From the NCBI RefSeq assembly GCF_001591965.1, contig NZ_BCVX01000014.1, positions 62,001 through 126,000 on the forward strand: a stretch of DNA of 64,000 nt, in the 5' to 3' direction. The stretch comes from Lysinibacillus odysseyi 34hs-1 = NBRC 100172. GTDB lineage: Bacteria > Bacillota > Bacilli > Bacillales_A > Planococcaceae. Below are positions 35,700 through 48,871 of this stretch, piece after piece. A program made the translations under genes and the position numbers. Each line of letters starts with the position of its first letter. The stretch's first letter is position 1. The notes beneath the pieces are model-generated. The model was given only the letters and a program-made list of their open reading frames with translations, made no database searches and was not told the origin of the DNA.

Positions 35700-36839
35700 T
35701 TATTCTTCGTCGTCGGCGTATAAATCGTACTCGATTTCCTCTTCATCCATTTGTGGAACAAACGTGCTTGTTTCGCTAGGATAAATGCCTAATTCACGGG
35801 CATCTGTTTCGCTCTTAATATCAATTTTCCAGCCTGTCAATTTGGCAGCGAGACGGGCATTTTGGCCACGTTTACCAATAGCAAGCGATAATTGGTAATC
35901 CGGTACAACAACCGTTGTGGATTTTTCCTCTTCATTTACCTGCACATCCAATACTTTTGAAGGGCTTAAAGCATTTGCCACGAAAACGACCGGATCCTCA
36001 GACCACTCGACGATATCGATTTTTTCCCCATTCAGCTCGTTAACGATCGTTTGGACACGTGCTCCTTTGGCACCAACACATGAACCAACTGGATCTACTT
36101 CTTCATTATGAGCATATACCGAGATTTTTGAACGATCGCCAGCTTCACGCGCAATCGACTTAATTTCCACTGTGCCGTCGAAAATTTCCGGTACCTCTTT
36201 TTCAAATAAGCGGCGTAATAACCCAGGGTGTGTACGAGAAACGATGATTTGAGGACCTTTCGTTGTACGTTCCACTTTTGTGATATAGACGCGGATATGT
36301 TCCTGTGGCTTATATTGCTCTCCTTGAATTTGCTCGTTTAATGGCAGCGCAGCTTCGACCTTTCCTAGTGACAGGTAAATGTTACGTTGGTCCTGGCGCT
36401 CGATTGTGCCAACTACGATATCGTCAACTGAATCAACATATTCCTCATAGATACGGCCACGCTCTGCTTCACGGACACGCTGCGTCACAACCTGCTTTGC
36501 AGTTTGGGCTGCAATACGGCCGAAGTTACGAGGTGTTACTTCCTGTTCCACAACATCGTCTATTTCATAAGCAGGATTGATTGCTTTTGCATCTTCTAAT
36601 GAAATTTCCAGACGATCGTCCTCTACTTCTTCCACAACATTTTTACGAGAATAGACAACCATAGAACCTGTATCTAAATTCAAGTCAACCCGCACATTTT
36701 GTGCCTGGTTGAAATTGCGTTTATAAGCAGTTACCAGTGCGGCTTCAATCGCCTCGATCAATACCTCTCTCGAAATACCCTTTTGCTGCTCCAGTGCCGT
36801 TAAAGCATCTAGTAAATCACTATTCATTTTTGTTTTCAC
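35700..36839 (-). CDS. nusA: Transcription termination/antitermination factor NusA
   Basis: A 379-residue RNA polymerase-binding factor. It has the N-terminal RNAP-binding domain (about 1-125), S1 domain ([17 protein letters not shown]), KH1 ([16 protein letters not shown]) and KH2 ([15 protein letters not shown]), ending in a short acidic tail ([14 protein letters not shown]). As in other Firmicutes it lacks the C-terminal acidic repeats of E. coli NusA. It follows rimP by 2 bases. Confidence 0.97.
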   Translation of the reverse strand: MKTKMNSDLLDALTALEQQKGISREVLIEAIEAALVTAYKRNFNQAQNVRVDLNLDTGSMVVYSRKNVVEEVEDDRLEISLEDAKAINPAYEIDDVVEQEVTPRNFGRIAAQTAKQVVTQRVREAERGRIYEEYVDSVDDIVVGTIERQDQRNIYLSLGKVEAALPLNEQIQGEQYKPQEHIRVYITKVERTTKGPQIIVSRTHPGLLRRLFEKEVPEIFDGTVEIKSIAREAGDRSKISVYAHNEEVDPVGSCVGAKGARVQTIVNELNGEKIDIVEWSEDPVVFVANALSPSKVLDVQVNEEEKSTTVVVPDYQLSLAIGKRGQNARLAAKLTGWKIDIKSETDARELGIYPSETSTFVPQMDEEEIEYDLYADDEE

Positions 36840-36841
36840 TC

Positions 36842-37327
36842 CTAAATTTGCTTATCTGAAAAGTCGATGGCATATCTTGCCTGCGCGACTTTTTCTTTTT
36901 CGATTTGTACATTTACTTTGCGTGTTTTAATGCGGATTTCCATGGATAAGCCTTCCTCATTATATGCGGTTAAGTATCCTTGGAATTCTTTCATGTCTTT
37001 AATCGGCTCATATGTTTTCACATAGATGTATTTGCCTACAGCTTTTTCAAAGTCTGTTTCTTTTTTAATTGGACGCTCAGCTCCGGGTGACGATACTTCT
37101 AAATAGTAGTTTTGCTCAATCGGATCTTTTTCATCCAATATAAGGCTTAATCGTTCACTTACTTGTGCGCATTGATCAATGTCAATTCCGCCTTCCGGTG
37201 TATCGACATACACACGAAGAAACCAGTTGCGGCCTTCCTTTACGAACTCAACATCTACAAGTTCCAAGTTTAACTCTGTTGTAATGGGCGTTACCAATTC
37301 TTCGATTATTGACGTAACTTTGCTCAT
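36842..37327 (-). CDS. rimP: Ribosome maturation factor RimP
   Basis: A 161-residue 30S maturation factor with the conserved LELVDVEFVKEGRNWFLRVY and YYLEVSSPGAERPIK segments. AAGGAGG lies 6-7 bases before the ATG. It is the first gene of the nusA-infB operon and is preceded by a structured leader. Confidence 0.96.
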   Translation of the reverse strand: MSKVTSIIEELVTPITTELNLELVDVEFVKEGRNWFLRVYVDTPEGGIDIDQCAQVSERLSLILDEKDPIEQNYYLEVSSPGAERPIKKETDFEKAVGKYIYVKTYEPIKDMKEFQGYLTAYNEEGLSMEIRIKTRKVNVQIEKEKVAQARYAIDFSDKQI

Positions 37328-37371
37328 CGTATCCTCCTTACGCCACTATTTTTCTCGTGATTAGAAAGACA

Positions 37372-37397
37372 CATCTCGCCCTAAATAAGGCGAGATG
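37372..37397 (-). terminator. Candidate attenuator hairpin just before rimP
   Basis: Minus strand CATCTCGCC, loop TTATTTAG, GGCGAGATG (9-bp perfect GC-rich stem) followed by TGTCTTTCTAATC, a weak, interrupted T-tract. It lies about 45 bases before the rimP start. Weak T-tracts are the hallmark of terminators that need NusA, and in B. subtilis the nusA operon is known to be autoregulated by NusA-dependent termination in its leader. The functional call is inference. Confidence 0.6.
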
Positions 37398-37444
37398 AGG
37401 TCCTTGCTAGTGTAGGGAACAAATCTGCTCTCTACTAAAACACA

Positions 37445-37469
37445 AATTCCACCAGCAAGTGGTGAAATT
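37445..37469 (-). promoter_or_regulatory. Second leader hairpin of the rimP-nusA operon
   Basis: Minus strand AATTTCACCA, loop CTTGC, TGGTGGAATT: 10-bp stem with one G-U pair, between the other two leader hairpins. It could be part of an attenuator structure or a protein-binding stem. Confidence 0.45.
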
Positions 37470-37525
37470 CGGTCTCAACAGCTGTTGTTTATCATCGGAA
37501 ATCTGCTTCCAGGCTCAGACAACAG

Positions 37526-37552
37526 AAAAGAGCGGGAGAAACCCACTCTTTT
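37526..37552 (-). promoter_or_regulatory. First leader hairpin of the rimP-nusA operon
   Basis: Minus strand AAAAGAGTGGG, loop TTTCT, CCCGCTCTTTT, then CTGTTG. The 11-bp stem lies about 25-50 nt after the predicted transcription start. It might stop polC read-through, but the T-tract forms part of the stem, so an RNA-stabilising 5' hairpin is as likely. Confidence 0.5.
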
Positions 37553-37583
37553 GCTGTGTACCTATCAACAAATTATTACATTT

Positions 37584-37612
37584 AGGATAGCATACCTTAT
37601 TTCATAATGCAA
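37584..37612 (-). promoter_or_regulatory. Sigma-A promoter of the rimP-nusA-infB operon
   Basis: Minus strand TTGCAT, 17-base spacer ending TGC (extended -10), TATCCT. It is the only good promoter in the 441-base gap. Confidence 0.72.
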
Positions 37613-37768
37613 ATGAACATGTTCTAACTTCCAGTAGCTCATTTCCTTCTTTATGGATGTCCTAAAAACAGAGTGTAGCAAATACAGCACTTCGAAAAAG
37701 GACATCTCCTGTAAACAGTTTTAATCAGCCCTGATTCTGCAAGGCATAACTTTAGATATTCTTCTGAA

Positions 37769-40700
37769 TTAAAACAGTGATAGCTGGTTGGCATCCGGCA
37801 TGCCTTCCAGACAGCCAAGCTGATCCATATAATCAATCAATGTTTTTGATACACGTCCACGGCGCTGCAAGTCTTCCTTCGATAAGAACTCACCTTGTTC
37901 ACGGGCAGCAACAATTTGCTTCGCTACGTTTGTTCCTAGACCAGGAATCGCATCAAATGGAGGGATAAGTGTATTACCTTCAATGATGAACTCACTTGCC
38001 TGCGAGCGGTATAAATCAACCTTTTGGATAGTCATGCCTCGCTCACACATTTCCAGTGCAATTTCAAGCACGGTCATCAAATTTTTCTCTTTTGTCGATG
38101 CATCAAGGCCTTTAATGGCAATTTCGTCAATTTTTTGGCGGATCATCGCTGAACCCTGTGTCATGGCGATTAAATCAAAGTCATCGGCACGAACAGTAAA
38201 GTAAGCTGCATAATACAGAATCGGATAATGAACCTTAAACCAAGCAATCCGTACTGCCATTAATACATAGGCAGCTGCATGGGCTTTCGGAAACATGTAT
38301 TTGATTTTTTTACAAGAATCAATATACCACTCCGGTACTTTTTTATCCCGCATCTCTGCTTCCATTTCTTCTGTCAGGCCTTTCCCTTTACGAACCGACT
38401 CCATAATTTTGAAGGCAAACGATGGCTCAAGGCCTTGATAAATTAAATAAACCATGATGTCATCCCGACAGCCAATTACTTCTGACAGCACACATGTCCC
38501 ATTTTGGATAAGCTCCTGTGCATTACCCAGCCATACATCGGTACCATGTGATAAACCTGAGATCTGCACAAGCTCACTAAATGTTGTAGGTTTTGTACTC
38601 TCCAGCATCTGACGAACAAATTTCGTACCAAACTCAGGAATACCGAGTGTCCCTGTTTTTGTGCCAATCTGCTCTTCGGTTACACCGAGCGACTCAGTTG
38701 TCGAGAAAATTTTCATCACTTCCGGATCATCAGTCGGGATTGTTTTTGGGTCAATGCCCGATAAATCCTGCAGCATACGAATGACGGTTGGATCATCGTG
38801 CCCGAGAATATCGAGCTTCAAAATATTATCGTGGATTGAGTGGAAGTCAAAGTGTGTTGTCTTCCAGTCTGCGTCCTGGGCATCTGCCGGATACTGTACC
38901 GGAGAGAAATCATAAATATCCATATAATCAGGCACAACAATAATCCCCCCAGGGTGCTGGCCTGTTGTCCGTTTTACTCCCGTACAGCCTTGCACAAGAC
39001 GATCTACTTCTGCATTCCGGAATGTGAGGTTATGGTCATTCGCATATCCTTTTACATAACCGTAAGCTGTTTTTTCCGCCACCGTACCAATTGTCCCTGC
39101 ACGGAATACATAATCTTCCCCGAACAGCACTTTCGTATAATTGTGGGCTTGCGGTTGATATTCACCGGAGAAATTCAAGTCAATATCCGGTACCTTATCT
39201 CCTTTAAATCCTAAAAACGTTTCAAACGGGATATCCTGACCGTCCTTTTTATACGGCGTGCCGCATTTTTCGCAATCTTTATTCGGCAGGTCATAGCCGG
39301 ATGCGACTGATCCATCCGCAATGAATTCCGAATGCTTACAATTCGGACAGATATAATGTGGCGGCAGCGGATTGACCTCGGTAATTTCCATAAAGGTTGC
39401 TACAAGTGAGGACCCAACCGAACCACGGGAACCTACTAGGTAACCATCTGCTAATGATTTTTTTACGAGCTTTGCTGAAATCAAATAGATTACGCCGAAC
39501 CCGTGCCCCAAAATCGACTTTAACTCTTTCTCAATTCGGGCTTGCACAATTTCCGGGAGCTCCTCACCATAGATGCGATGTGCCATTTCATACGTCAAGT
39601 TTGTTACTTCATCATCCGATCCTTCAATTTTCGGTGTATAGAGATCGTCTTTAATCGGTTTTACATCACCAATCATGTCGGCCACTTTCTGGGTATTTGT
39701 CACGACAATCTCTTTAGCAAGATCGGGGCCTAAAAATTCGAATTCCTTCAGCATTTCATCCGTTGTGCGGAAATGAACCTTTGGAAGAGGATTTCGGTTA
39801 AGCGGATTTGCGCCGCCCATCGAGCCGATTAAGATTTGACGGAATTTATGATCTGTCTCGTCCAAATAATGTACATTCCCTGTCGCACAAACAGGGATAT
39901 CCAGCTTTTTACCTAGCTTAACAAGGCGTCGGATAATATCTTCTAGATTCCATTCATCATGTACGACCCCTCCATCGATTAACGGGGAGTATACCGGTTT
40001 TGGATGCACCTCAATGTAATCATAGAAGCGTGCTACCTTCTCTGCTTCCTCCGGAGTTTTGTTCATCATGACTTCGAACAATTCGCCGTTCGAGCAGCCA
40101 GAACCTACAAGCAGCCCTTGACGAAGCTTTTTCAAATCCGAGCGCCGGATACGCGGAACACGGTAAAACGTCTGTGTATGAGCGATAGAAACAAGCTTGA
40201 ACAGATTTTTCAGTCCGTCATTGTCCACAGCTAAAATTGTACAATGGCTTGGCCGCCCCTGTTTATATCCATCGGCTCCGCCTACGCGGCTATTAAAATC
40301 ATCATGATAAACAATTCCAAGCTCCGTCGCCTGCTTCATCAGATGAAGCAGCAGCTCACCGGTAGCTTCTGTATCATATATGGCTCGGTGATGCTGGGAA
40401 AGCTCGATATTGTATTTCTTCGTCAACGCTTTCAGGTTATGTGCCTTCTGACCGGGATTGACAAGACGGGAGAGCTCAACTGTATCGATTGCCGGATGCT
40501 CTACCCCCTCGATTCCCGCCTTTTTATATGCTACATATAAAAAACCAAGGTCAAAGGAAGCGTTATGGGCAACAACAATGGCATCACCGATAAAATCATG
40601 GAATTCCGTAATGACCTGTTCGATATCAGGCTGGCCGACAAGCATATCATCTGTAATATGTGTAAGTTCAATTATCTTTGCCGTTAATTTCCGGTGCGGA

Positions 40701-42091
40701 TTGGCAAATCGCTCAAACCGGTCAATGACTTGTCCATCGCGGATTTTTACGGCAGCAAGCTCGATGATCGTATCATACACATTGGAAAAACCGGTTGTTT
40801 CTACGTCAAACACAACATAGGTTGCATCCTCTAATGCAATATGCTGCTCTGCATAGGCAATCGGTGCACCATCATCCACCAGATTGGCTTCCATTCCATA
40901 AATGATCTTGATGCCATTTTTCTTTCCTGCCGCATATGCATCCGGGAATGCCTGCACGACTGCGTGATCTGTAATAGCAACAGCAGGATGGCCCCATTTC
41001 GCGGCTTGCGCGACCAGCTTATCAACCGGCGTCACGGCATCCATCTGGCTCATCGGGCTGTGCATATGCAGTTCTACACGTTTCTGTCCTTCCGGCGCCA
41101 GGTCTTTACGTGACTCTTTTTTGATTTCATTAATATCGCGTGCCATCATAACAAGGTCACGGGCGAATGAATCAAACTGGATAGAGCCCCTTACACGTAC
41201 CCACATCCCCTTTTTCAGCTGTTCCATCATCGCTACATCATCGTCTCCGCGAGAGAACATTTTGATGAGCATGGAATCTGTATAATCCGTCATCTTAAAT
41301 TCGAGTAATGCTCGTCCGCTTTTTAAAATTTTAATTTCACTCGCGAACACAAACCCTTCTAGAATGATGGAGCCTTCCTCTTCCACAATTGAACGGATTT
41401 CTGCCACTTCAGGATTTTTAATGATCCCGCCCAATTGGAACGGACGATCCTGCATAACACCTGCCGGATTTTCAGCCTTCTCTTTTTCACGGCGTTTGAA
41501 GTCTTCAAGCGCCTGTTGGGAGAACCGCTCTTCTTCCTGTCTACGCTGTTCATAAAATGCTTCCTGCATGGCAAGCATTTCTTCACTTGGATCAACCAAT
41601 TGAAAATCTATCGGAATTTGCGGAAAACCAAGTGCTTGGAACTCCTCTGTAATCCGCTCTGCATATTTGGCCTTCAGCTGCATGTGCTGGATATCCTGCT
41701 CGACATTCGCGACAATTTTATTGCCTGTCCACACCGGGACTTGCTTCACCAGCTGATTGCGCAGCGGCGGTGACATATCATCTATTGCTTCAATAACAGC
41801 TAGCCAGTAATCGTGAACAAGCTGCTCAGTCACTTGCGGTGCACGTGTTTGAATGGATAAAGATGCCTGGGCAATATGAGCAAACTTTTCCACCATTCTC
41901 AGCCGTATTAATTGATATACCTGATATGGAAGAATTTGTTCAACTGTAATACCAAACTGCCATACTCGTCTTTTCTTATGGACAGTCATTCGGGATAGCT
42001 CCCCATCTTCAAAGAATGACATATACACATCATCTGTCAATTCAAGCTGTTGGAGCAGCAATTGAAAGCGCTCTTTAGCCTCTTGAGTCAC
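37769..42091 (-). CDS. polC: DNA polymerase III alpha subunit, PolC type
   Basis: The replicative polymerase of low-GC Gram-positives, 1440 residues from the chosen GTG at 42091. The frame extends to 42139, but AAGGAGG sits 8 bases before the GTG and the family start ([16 protein letters not shown]) follows. Order of domains: N-terminal and OB-fold domains (OB near residues 225-310), PHP domain ([16 protein letters not shown]), inserted DEDD exonuclease ([19 protein letters not shown]), then the polymerase with a Zn finger (CPNCKHSEF...CEKCGTPYK) and the catalytic [12 protein letters not shown]. Direction of fork movement cannot be judged from it. It follows proS as in Bacillus. Confidence 0.97.
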   Translation of the reverse strand: MTQEAKERFQLLLQQLELTDDVYMSFFEDGELSRMTVHKKRRVWQFGITVEQILPYQVYQLIRLRMVEKFAHIAQASLSIQTRAPQVTEQLVHDYWLAVIEAIDDMSPPLRNQLVKQVPVWTGNKIVANVEQDIQHMQLKAKYAERITEEFQALGFPQIPIDFQLVDPSEEMLAMQEAFYEQRRQEEERFSQQALEDFKRREKEKAENPAGVMQDRPFQLGGIIKNPEVAEIRSIVEEEGSIILEGFVFASEIKILKSGRALLEFKMTDYTDSMLIKMFSRGDDDVAMMEQLKKGMWVRVRGSIQFDSFARDLVMMARDINEIKKESRKDLAPEGQKRVELHMHSPMSQMDAVTPVDKLVAQAAKWGHPAVAITDHAVVQAFPDAYAAGKKNGIKIIYGMEANLVDDGAPIAYAEQHIALEDATYVVFDVETTGFSNVYDTIIELAAVKIRDGQVIDRFERFANPHRKLTAKIIELTHITDDMLVGQPDIEQVITEFHDFIGDAIVVAHNASFDLGFLYVAYKKAGIEGVEHPAIDTVELSRLVNPGQKAHNLKALTKKYNIELSQHHRAIYDTEATGELLLHLMKQATELGIVYHDDFNSRVGGADGYKQGRPSHCTILAVDNDGLKNLFKLVSIAHTQTFYRVPRIRRSDLKKLRQGLLVGSGCSNGELFEVMMNKTPEEAEKVARFYDYIEVHPKPVYSPLIDGGVVHDEWNLEDIIRRLVKLGKKLDIPVCATGNVHYLDETDHKFRQILIGSMGGANPLNRNPLPKVHFRTTDEMLKEFEFLGPDLAKEIVVTNTQKVADMIGDVKPIKDDLYTPKIEGSDDEVTNLTYEMAHRIYGEELPEIVQARIEKELKSILGHGFGVIYLISAKLVKKSLADGYLVGSRGSVGSSLVATFMEITEVNPLPPHYICPNCKHSEFIADGSVASGYDLPNKDCEKCGTPYKKDGQDIPFETFLGFKGDKVPDIDLNFSGEYQPQAHNYTKVLFGEDYVFRAGTIGTVAEKTAYGYVKGYANDHNLTFRNAEVDRLVQGCTGVKRTTGQHPGGIIVVPDYMDIYDFSPVQYPADAQDADWKTTHFDFHSIHDNILKLDILGHDDPTVIRMLQDLSGIDPKTIPTDDPEVMKIFSTTESLGVTEEQIGTKTGTLGIPEFGTKFVRQMLESTKPTTFSELVQISGLSHGTDVWLGNAQELIQNGTCVLSEVIGCRDDIMVYLIYQGLEPSFAFKIMESVRKGKGLTEEMEAEMRDKKVPEWYIDSCKKIKYMFPKAHAAAYVLMAVRIAWFKVHYPILYYAAYFTVRADDFDLIAMTQGSAMIRQKIDEIAIKGLDASTKEKNLMTVLEIALEMCERGMTIQKVDLYRSQASEFIIEGNTLIPPFDAIPGLGTNVAKQIVAAREQGEFLSKEDLQRRGRVSKTLIDYMDQLGCLEGMPDANQLSLF

Positions 42092-42157
42092 AACTTTTTC
42101 CTCCTTGGTTTGAAAAAGAAAGGAAAGCACACATTGCATGCTTCCCCCTTCCTTTTA

Positions 42158-43894
<1,737 letters not shown>

Positions 43895-43963
43895 TTAAGC
43901 ATAATCAAATTTAGCTTTGAACGCTACTGTTATTAACAGGAGACGCCCAAAGCTAGAAGAAAA

Positions 43964-43990
43964 GGACCCCGGACAAGCTGCCCGAAACCC
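43964..43990 (-). terminator. Probable terminator of rasP
   Basis: Minus strand GGGTTTCGGGC, loop AGCTT, GTCCGGGGTCC: an 11-bp stem with several G-U pairs, then TTTTCTTCT. It lies 24 bases after the rasP stop. Confidence 0.6.
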
Positions 43991-44013
43991 TCTACATTCA
44001 TGTGAAAAATTTA

Positions 44014-45291
44014 TTAGAAGAAGAATCGCTGAATGTCGTTCCATGTTACGACAACCATCAGGATCATTAAAAGAACGATGCCTACAAAGTGGATAAGCCC
44101 CTCTTTTTCACGATTCACCGGTCTGCCGCGTACTGCCTCAAAGGCAAAGAACAGCAAACGTCCACCATCAAGAGCTGGCAGAGGAAGCAAGTTCATAATC
44201 CCAAGGTTAATGCTCAGGACAGCCGCCCAGTGCATTAGATTATAGATGCCGTACTTCGCCACTTCTTCCGTATTTTTATAGATGCCTACCGGACCAGACA
44301 AGTCATCAATGGAAAATTGCCCTGTTACCAGTTTACCGAGCATTTTCACAATCTGCACTGTCCAATTATACGTGTTTTCTGCAGCATTTGGGATCGCTTG
44401 GAGCGGCGCTTTTTTATATGGAGTTTCATACAGAACGCCTATTTGACCAGCCTTGGCTCCGTCCTCTGCTTTTACTGTCTTTGGCGTGATAGCCAGCGAT
44501 ACAGGTTGTCCTTCCCGCTCTACTGTGAATTTCAAAGGATTGCCGGGGTTTTTGCTAATTGTTTCGGACAGTTCCTGCCACGTTGTAATCGGTGTGCCAT
44601 TGATTGCTTTTACATAGTCACCGTCCTGCATACCAGCTGCTTTTGCAGGGCCGTCATCCGTTACTTGTGTAATAATCGGCTCATATGTGGGAACCCCCTG
44701 GAATAAGCCAATAAGGATAAAGATAAAAAATGCTAGGATAAAGTTAAATAATGGGCCTGCAAAAATCGTCATTGCACGCTGGCCGACTGTTTTTGAATCA
44801 AACTGCCGGTCGAACGGTGCAATAACGGTCTCCTTGCCATTTTCCACTAGTACAGCTGCTCGGGATACTTGATAACGAATGAGACGCTGCTCCTCGCTCT
44901 CATCATCCTCGTCATAGCCTTCAATCCATAGCTCCTTATTCAAATCTGCACGTTCTACTTCTAAAAACACCACATTCGGGTGATGGTTATTTTGATTTAA
45001 AATAATCTTCTCTACAACATTGTCTTCATTCGTCACAAGCGCTACACGATATCCGGGCTGAAGCTCGATCGCATCGAAGTCCTCGCCTGCCATCCGCACA
45101 TATCCGCCGATTGGCAGTAATCGGATTGTGTAAAGCGTCTCGCCCTTCGTCATACTGAAGATTTTTGGACCCATCCCGATCGCAAATTCCCGTACCATAA
45201 TTCCCGCACGCTTCGCGAAAATAAAGTGCCCTAGCTCATGAAAGAATACGAGCGAGCCAAAAATGATTATAAATGCAATGATTGTTTGCAT
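44014..45291 (-). CDS. rasP: Site-2 intramembrane zinc metalloprotease RasP
   Basis: A 425-residue membrane protease. FHELGHF near the N-terminus gives the HExxH zinc site in the first helix; NLLPLPALDGGRL near the C-terminus holds the third ligand. A PDZ domain (AAGMQDGDYVKAINGTPI) lies between. In B. subtilis RasP cleaves anti-sigma factors such as RsiW, remnant signal peptides and FtsL. It is a few residues longer than the B. subtilis protein, with an acidic loop (GYDEDDESEEQR) before the second membrane segment. Order dxr-rasP-proS is as usual. Confidence 0.96.
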   Translation of the reverse strand: MQTIIAFIIIFGSLVFFHELGHFIFAKRAGIMVREFAIGMGPKIFSMTKGETLYTIRLLPIGGYVRMAGEDFDAIELQPGYRVALVTNEDNVVEKIILNQNNHHPNVVFLEVERADLNKELWIEGYDEDDESEEQRLIRYQVSRAAVLVENGKETVIAPFDRQFDSKTVGQRAMTIFAGPLFNFILAFFIFILIGLFQGVPTYEPIITQVTDDGPAKAAGMQDGDYVKAINGTPITTWQELSETISKNPGNPLKFTVEREGQPVSLAITPKTVKAEDGAKAGQIGVLYETPYKKAPLQAIPNAAENTYNWTVQIVKMLGKLVTGQFSIDDLSGPVGIYKNTEEVAKYGIYNLMHWAAVLSINLGIMNLLPLPALDGGRLLFFAFEAVRGRPVNREKEGLIHFVGIVLLMILMVVVTWNDIQRFFF

Positions 45292-45327
45292 ACTTTCCCA
45301 CCTTCACGAGCAAATTCCTGTACGATT

Positions 45328-46473
45328 TTATTTTACCATGTTCTGTACGTTTTTTCTCGTCTCGCTGTCTACATGTAAAATTGTTTCCAAATCCGGCAGC
45401 AGAATATTTTCATGTGTATTCATTACACGTTCAATACATTCTTCAATTTGCAAGAATGTAATTTTTTCTTGAAGAAATAGCGCAACCGCAGCCTCATTCG
45501 CTGCATTCATTGCTGTCAGTATCGTACCACCTGTACGTCCTGCTTCATAGGCAAGCTTCAATGCACGGAAGCGTTCAAAATCGACCTCCTGGAAATGAAG
45601 CTTCCCGATTTCCGCTAAATTCAGTCGCTTTCCACCGACAAGAGGGATCCGGTCCGGGAAAGTCAATGCATATTGGATCGGCACACGCATGTCCGGCGTG
45701 CCGAGCTGGGCCATTACGCTTGTATCATGATATTCAACCATCGAGTGAATAATACTTTCACGGTGTAAAAGAACATCAATACGATCATATGGCATATCAA
45801 ATAATACATGGGCTTCAATCACTTCAAGACCTTTATTCATCATTGTTGCTGAGTCGATTGTAATTTTTGCGCCCATTGACCAGTTTGGATGGTTGAGTGC
45901 ATCCTTTACTGTTACACCTTCCAGCTCTTTTCGTGTTCGGTCACGGAACGAGCCGCCTGAAGCCGTAAGAATGAGACGCTCGATCGCTTTGGGATTTTCA
46001 CCATGCATCGATTGGTAAAGTGCAGAGTGCTCACTATCAACCGGCAGCACTGGAGCATCATACTTTTTCGCCTCTGCCATAACAAGATGGCCAGCTGTAA
46101 CAAGTGTCTCCTTGTTGGCAATTGCGATTGTTTTTCCCATACGAATGGCTGCTAACGTAGATTCCAGCCCCACACTTCCAAGCACCGCATTTAGCAGCAC
46201 GGTTGTAGCAGGATGCGTTGCTACCTCTACTAATCCTTTTGTTCCGTATGTAAATTGTACATGCGGAAATTCTTTGGATAAAGTATATGCATCAGTCTCT
46301 TCCTGTACGGAAACAAGTTCAGGATTCAGCTGTAAAATAATTTCTCTTGTTTTCTCAATATTTCTTCCTGAAGAAAATGCAACGAGCTGGAACGCTTCCT
46401 GATTTGCAGCAATAATATCAATCGTCTGCAAACCAATGGAGCCTGTTGCACCAAGCAAACTAATCTTTTTCAT
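45328..46473 (-). CDS. dxr: 1-deoxy-D-xylulose 5-phosphate reductoisomerase
   Basis: A 381-residue enzyme for the second step of the MEP isoprenoid pathway, supplying undecaprenyl phosphate precursors. NADPH motif [10 protein letters not shown] at the N-terminus; active-site segments PVDSEHSAL and ASGGSFRD; metal and substrate residues in [21 protein letters not shown]. It sits with cdsA and uppS, which use or feed lipid precursors. Confidence 0.96.
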   Translation of the reverse strand: MKKISLLGATGSIGLQTIDIIAANQEAFQLVAFSSGRNIEKTREIILQLNPELVSVQEETDAYTLSKEFPHVQFTYGTKGLVEVATHPATTVLLNAVLGSVGLESTLAAIRMGKTIAIANKETLVTAGHLVMAEAKKYDAPVLPVDSEHSALYQSMHGENPKAIERLILTASGGSFRDRTRKELEGVTVKDALNHPNWSMGAKITIDSATMMNKGLEVIEAHVLFDMPYDRIDVLLHRESIIHSMVEYHDTSVMAQLGTPDMRVPIQYALTFPDRIPLVGGKRLNLAEIGKLHFQEVDFERFRALKLAYEAGRTGGTILTAMNAANEAAVALFLQEKITFLQIEECIERVMNTHENILLPDLETILHVDSETRKNVQNMVK

Positions 46474-46490
46474 AACGGAGGACTCCTTTA

Positions 46491-47285
46491 TTAGCTAACA
46501 AAATGCAGTAAGTTCAGTAATGGTAAAACAAATAACAAACTATCGAAACGGTCTAAGATACCGCCATGGCCAGGTAAAATGGTACCTGAGTCTTTTACAT
46601 CGTAATGACGCTTGATGGCAGATTCCACCAAGTCACCCATCTGCCCAAAGATTGAACTGACGATGGCAATCAAAATAAGGCCTGTCCATGAGATGGAAAA
46701 CGGTGCAATAAATTGCATAATAACTGCCGCCAGAACAGCAATTACAATACCACCTACAAACCCTTCAACCGTTTTATTCGGTGAAATTTCCGGCCATAAT
46801 TTTCGTTTACCGAAGCTTCTCCCAGTAAAATAAGCTCCTGAGTCTGTCGTCCATACAATAAGCAGGGCAAACACAATGTAGGCAAGCCCGGCATCGCGCG
46901 TTTCGATTAAGTAATAGAAGCCTATGCCGACATAAAGCGTACTCAATATCACAAAGGCGGCATCATCAAACGTGAAATGATTTTTCACGATGACAGAGTA
47001 CACCAGCAGCAAAATGGCTGCAATAAATAACAGCTCCAGCTTTGAATAGGTTGTCCAATCCTGGACCTGGTCCGCCCAATTGCCGGGCATCAACAGGATA
47101 AATGTAGCAAGCAGGCCAAGGATGCCTGGTACCGAGAAAATCGGCAGTTTTTTCATACGCAGTATTTCATATATGCCAACAGCCGCCAGCGCATAGACTA
47201 ACAGCGTAAACGGCAGTTTGCCATATATAACAAACGGGATAAAAAGGGCTGCTGCTACGACTCCCGTTATGATTCGTGTTTTCAC
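46491..47285 (-). CDS. cdsA: Phosphatidate cytidylyltransferase
   Basis: A 264-residue membrane enzyme that makes CDP-diacylglycerol, the substrate of PgsA at the other end of the window. About seven helices. The C-terminal CdsA signature is intact: [13 protein letters not shown], then [12 protein letters not shown]. It overlaps the end of uppS by 4 bases. Confidence 0.96.
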   Translation of the reverse strand: MKTRIITGVVAAALFIPFVIYGKLPFTLLVYALAAVGIYEILRMKKLPIFSVPGILGLLATFILLMPGNWADQVQDWTTYSKLELLFIAAILLLVYSVIVKNHFTFDDAAFVILSTLYVGIGFYYLIETRDAGLAYIVFALLIVWTTDSGAYFTGRSFGKRKLWPEISPNKTVEGFVGGIVIAVLAAVIMQFIAPFSISWTGLILIAIVSSIFGQMGDLVESAIKRHYDVKDSGTILPGHGGILDRFDSLLFVLPLLNLLHFVS

Positions 47286-48073
47286 TCTGTTCCTTCTCCT
47301 TTCAGCCCACCATACCTTCGATTTCGGCTTTGGTACACATCAACAGCCTCTTGAAGACAGGCTTCATCAAAATCAGGCCACAATGTTTCTGTAAACCAAA
47401 ACTCTGTATAGGCAAGCTGCCAAAGCATAAAATTGCTCAAACGGACTTCTCCGCTCGTACGAATTAACAAATCCGGCTCAGGAAGATGAGCTGTCATTAA
47501 ATAATCTGTTATCCGCTCTTCCGTAATTTCCTCCATTGTAAGGGTCCCGGCCTGTACCTCCGCCATCATTGTTTTCATCGCTCTTACTATTTCATCCCGG
47601 CTGCCGTAATTCATTGCAAAGTTCAAGATCAGTCCTGTATTGTCTTTTGTAGCTTCCATCGCTGCATCAAGTGCTTTCTGTGTATGAGCAGGCAACACAG
47701 CTTTATCACCAATCATTTGAACTCGAATGTTCAACTCCATTAATTCCGGTAAAAATGATTGCAGGAATTGACCCGGCAAGCTCATTAAAAATTCTACTTC
47801 TGTTTTTGGCCGTTTCCAGTTTTCCGTGGAAAATGCATAAAGGGTTAGTACTTGAACACCGATTTTACTCGCATAACGAGTCACTTTTTTTACGGTATTC
47901 ATCCCCTCGTGATGTCCTTTTATACGTGGCATAGCACGTTTTTTTGCCCATCGACCGTTCCCGTCCATAATAATTGCAATATGTGAAGGGATACATTCAT
48001 CCTTAACTAAGCCCTTTTGCTCATTCGCCGTATTCTTTTTATATGTTTTTCTGCCAAATAGCTTGTTAAACAT
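47282..48073 (-). CDS. uppS: Undecaprenyl diphosphate synthase (cis-prenyltransferase)
   Basis: A 263-residue enzyme that builds the C55 carrier lipid for peptidoglycan and wall polymers. The catalytic aspartate D37 is in IIMDGNGRWAKKR, and the C-terminal RTSGEVRLSNFMLWQLAY is typical. It has an N-terminal extension of about 20 basic residues. It starts a unit uppS-cdsA-dxr-rasP behind its own promoter and the frr terminator. Confidence 0.96.
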   Translation of the reverse strand: MFNKLFGRKTYKKNTANEQKGLVKDECIPSHIAIIMDGNGRWAKKRAMPRIKGHHEGMNTVKKVTRYASKIGVQVLTLYAFSTENWKRPKTEVEFLMSLPGQFLQSFLPELMELNIRVQMIGDKAVLPAHTQKALDAAMEATKDNTGLILNFAMNYGSRDEIVRAMKTMMAEVQAGTLTMEEITEERITDYLMTAHLPEPDLLIRTSGEVRLSNFMLWQLAYTEFWFTETLWPDFDEACLQEAVDVYQSRNRRYGGLKGEGTE

Positions 48074-48113
48074 CGTAACTCCTCCAACTGCTTCACATTA
48101 GGACCGCAAGTCT

Positions 48114-48142
48114 ATCATATCAAAAACGGCTAGGTGTGTCCT
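48114..48142 (-). promoter_or_regulatory. Probable promoter of uppS-cdsA-dxr-rasP
   Basis: Minus strand AGGACA, 17-base spacer, TATGAT, about 45 bases before the uppS ATG. Good -10, partial -35. Confidence 0.6.
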
Positions 48143-48225
48143 TTTTTTCTTCAATGTTGTCTGAATCAAAATGGCACTTTGTTTATGTATGTTTTCTCGT
48201 ATAACCTTTTCATCTAACGATAGAA

Positions 48226-48252
48226 AAGACGCCCTCGCGTTTAGGACGTCTT
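48226..48252 (-). terminator. Terminator of frr
   Basis: Minus strand AAGACGTCCT, 7-base loop, AGGGCGTCTT then TTCTATCG; about 60 bases after the frr stop. Confidence 0.82.
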
Positions 48253-48313
48253 AATCCATGAAAAGTTCTAGACTGCTTGATACGTACTTACATACCTAGT
48301 AAAGTCTATGCAG

Positions 48314-48871
48314 CTACACTGATAAAATTTCTTTTTCTTTTTCTTTAGCTGTTTCGTCAACTTTTGCGATATACTCATCCGTTAATTTTTGGATATCATC
48401 ACTGTAACCACGTAGATCGTCTTCCGTAATCTCACCGTTTTTCTCCAATTTTTTCAGATCGTCATTCGCATCACGGCGTACGTTACGTACTGCCACTTTC
48501 GCCTCTTCAGCTTCTTTTTTTACTACTTTTACAAGCTCTTTACGACGGTCTTCTGTTAATGCAGGAATCGCAAGGCGGATAACATTCCCATCATTTGTCG
48601 GCGTAATACCGATATCTGATTTTAGAATGGCTTTTTCGATTTCACCTAAAATTGTTTTATCATAAGGTGTGATAACAAGAAGACGTGCTTCTGGAACAGA
48701 TACACCCGCAAGCTGATTAATTGGCGTTGGTGCCCCGTAGTAATCAACTGTAATACGGTCCAGCAGGGATGCACTTGCGCGGCCGGCACGGATAGATGCC
48801 AATTCACGGCTGAAAGCAGCCAATGATTTTGTCATTTTTTCTTTTGCTTGATCTAATACTTGTTTCGTCAT
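48314..48871 (-). CDS. frr: Ribosome recycling factor
   Basis: A 185-residue factor that splits post-termination ribosomes with EF-G. Conserved [21 protein letters not shown] is present (residues 28-48), as is the C-terminal [18 protein letters not shown]. The ATG overlaps the pyrH stop by one base, with AGGAGG inside pyrH, so translation is coupled. Confidence 0.97.
   Translation of the reverse strand: MTKQVLDQAKEKMTKSLAAFSRELASIRAGRASASLLDRITVDYYGAPTPINQLAGVSVPEARLLVITPYDKTILGEIEKAILKSDIGITPTNDGNVIRLAIPALTEDRRKELVKVVKKEAEEAKVAVRNVRRDANDDLKKLEKNGEITEDDLRGYSDDIQKLTDEYIAKVDETAKEKEKEILSV

Larger units (their letters stand above)
37328..37768 (-). other. 441-base gap: polC 3' region, promoter and rimP-nusA leader
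   Basis: Contains no supported gene. From right to left it holds about 155 bases after the polC stop without an obvious terminator, a promoter (37584-37612), then a leader of about 245 nt. The leader has three hairpins: 37526-37552, 37445-37469 and 37372-37397. A frame across 37651-37836 is a shadow of the polC end. Confidence 0.7.
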
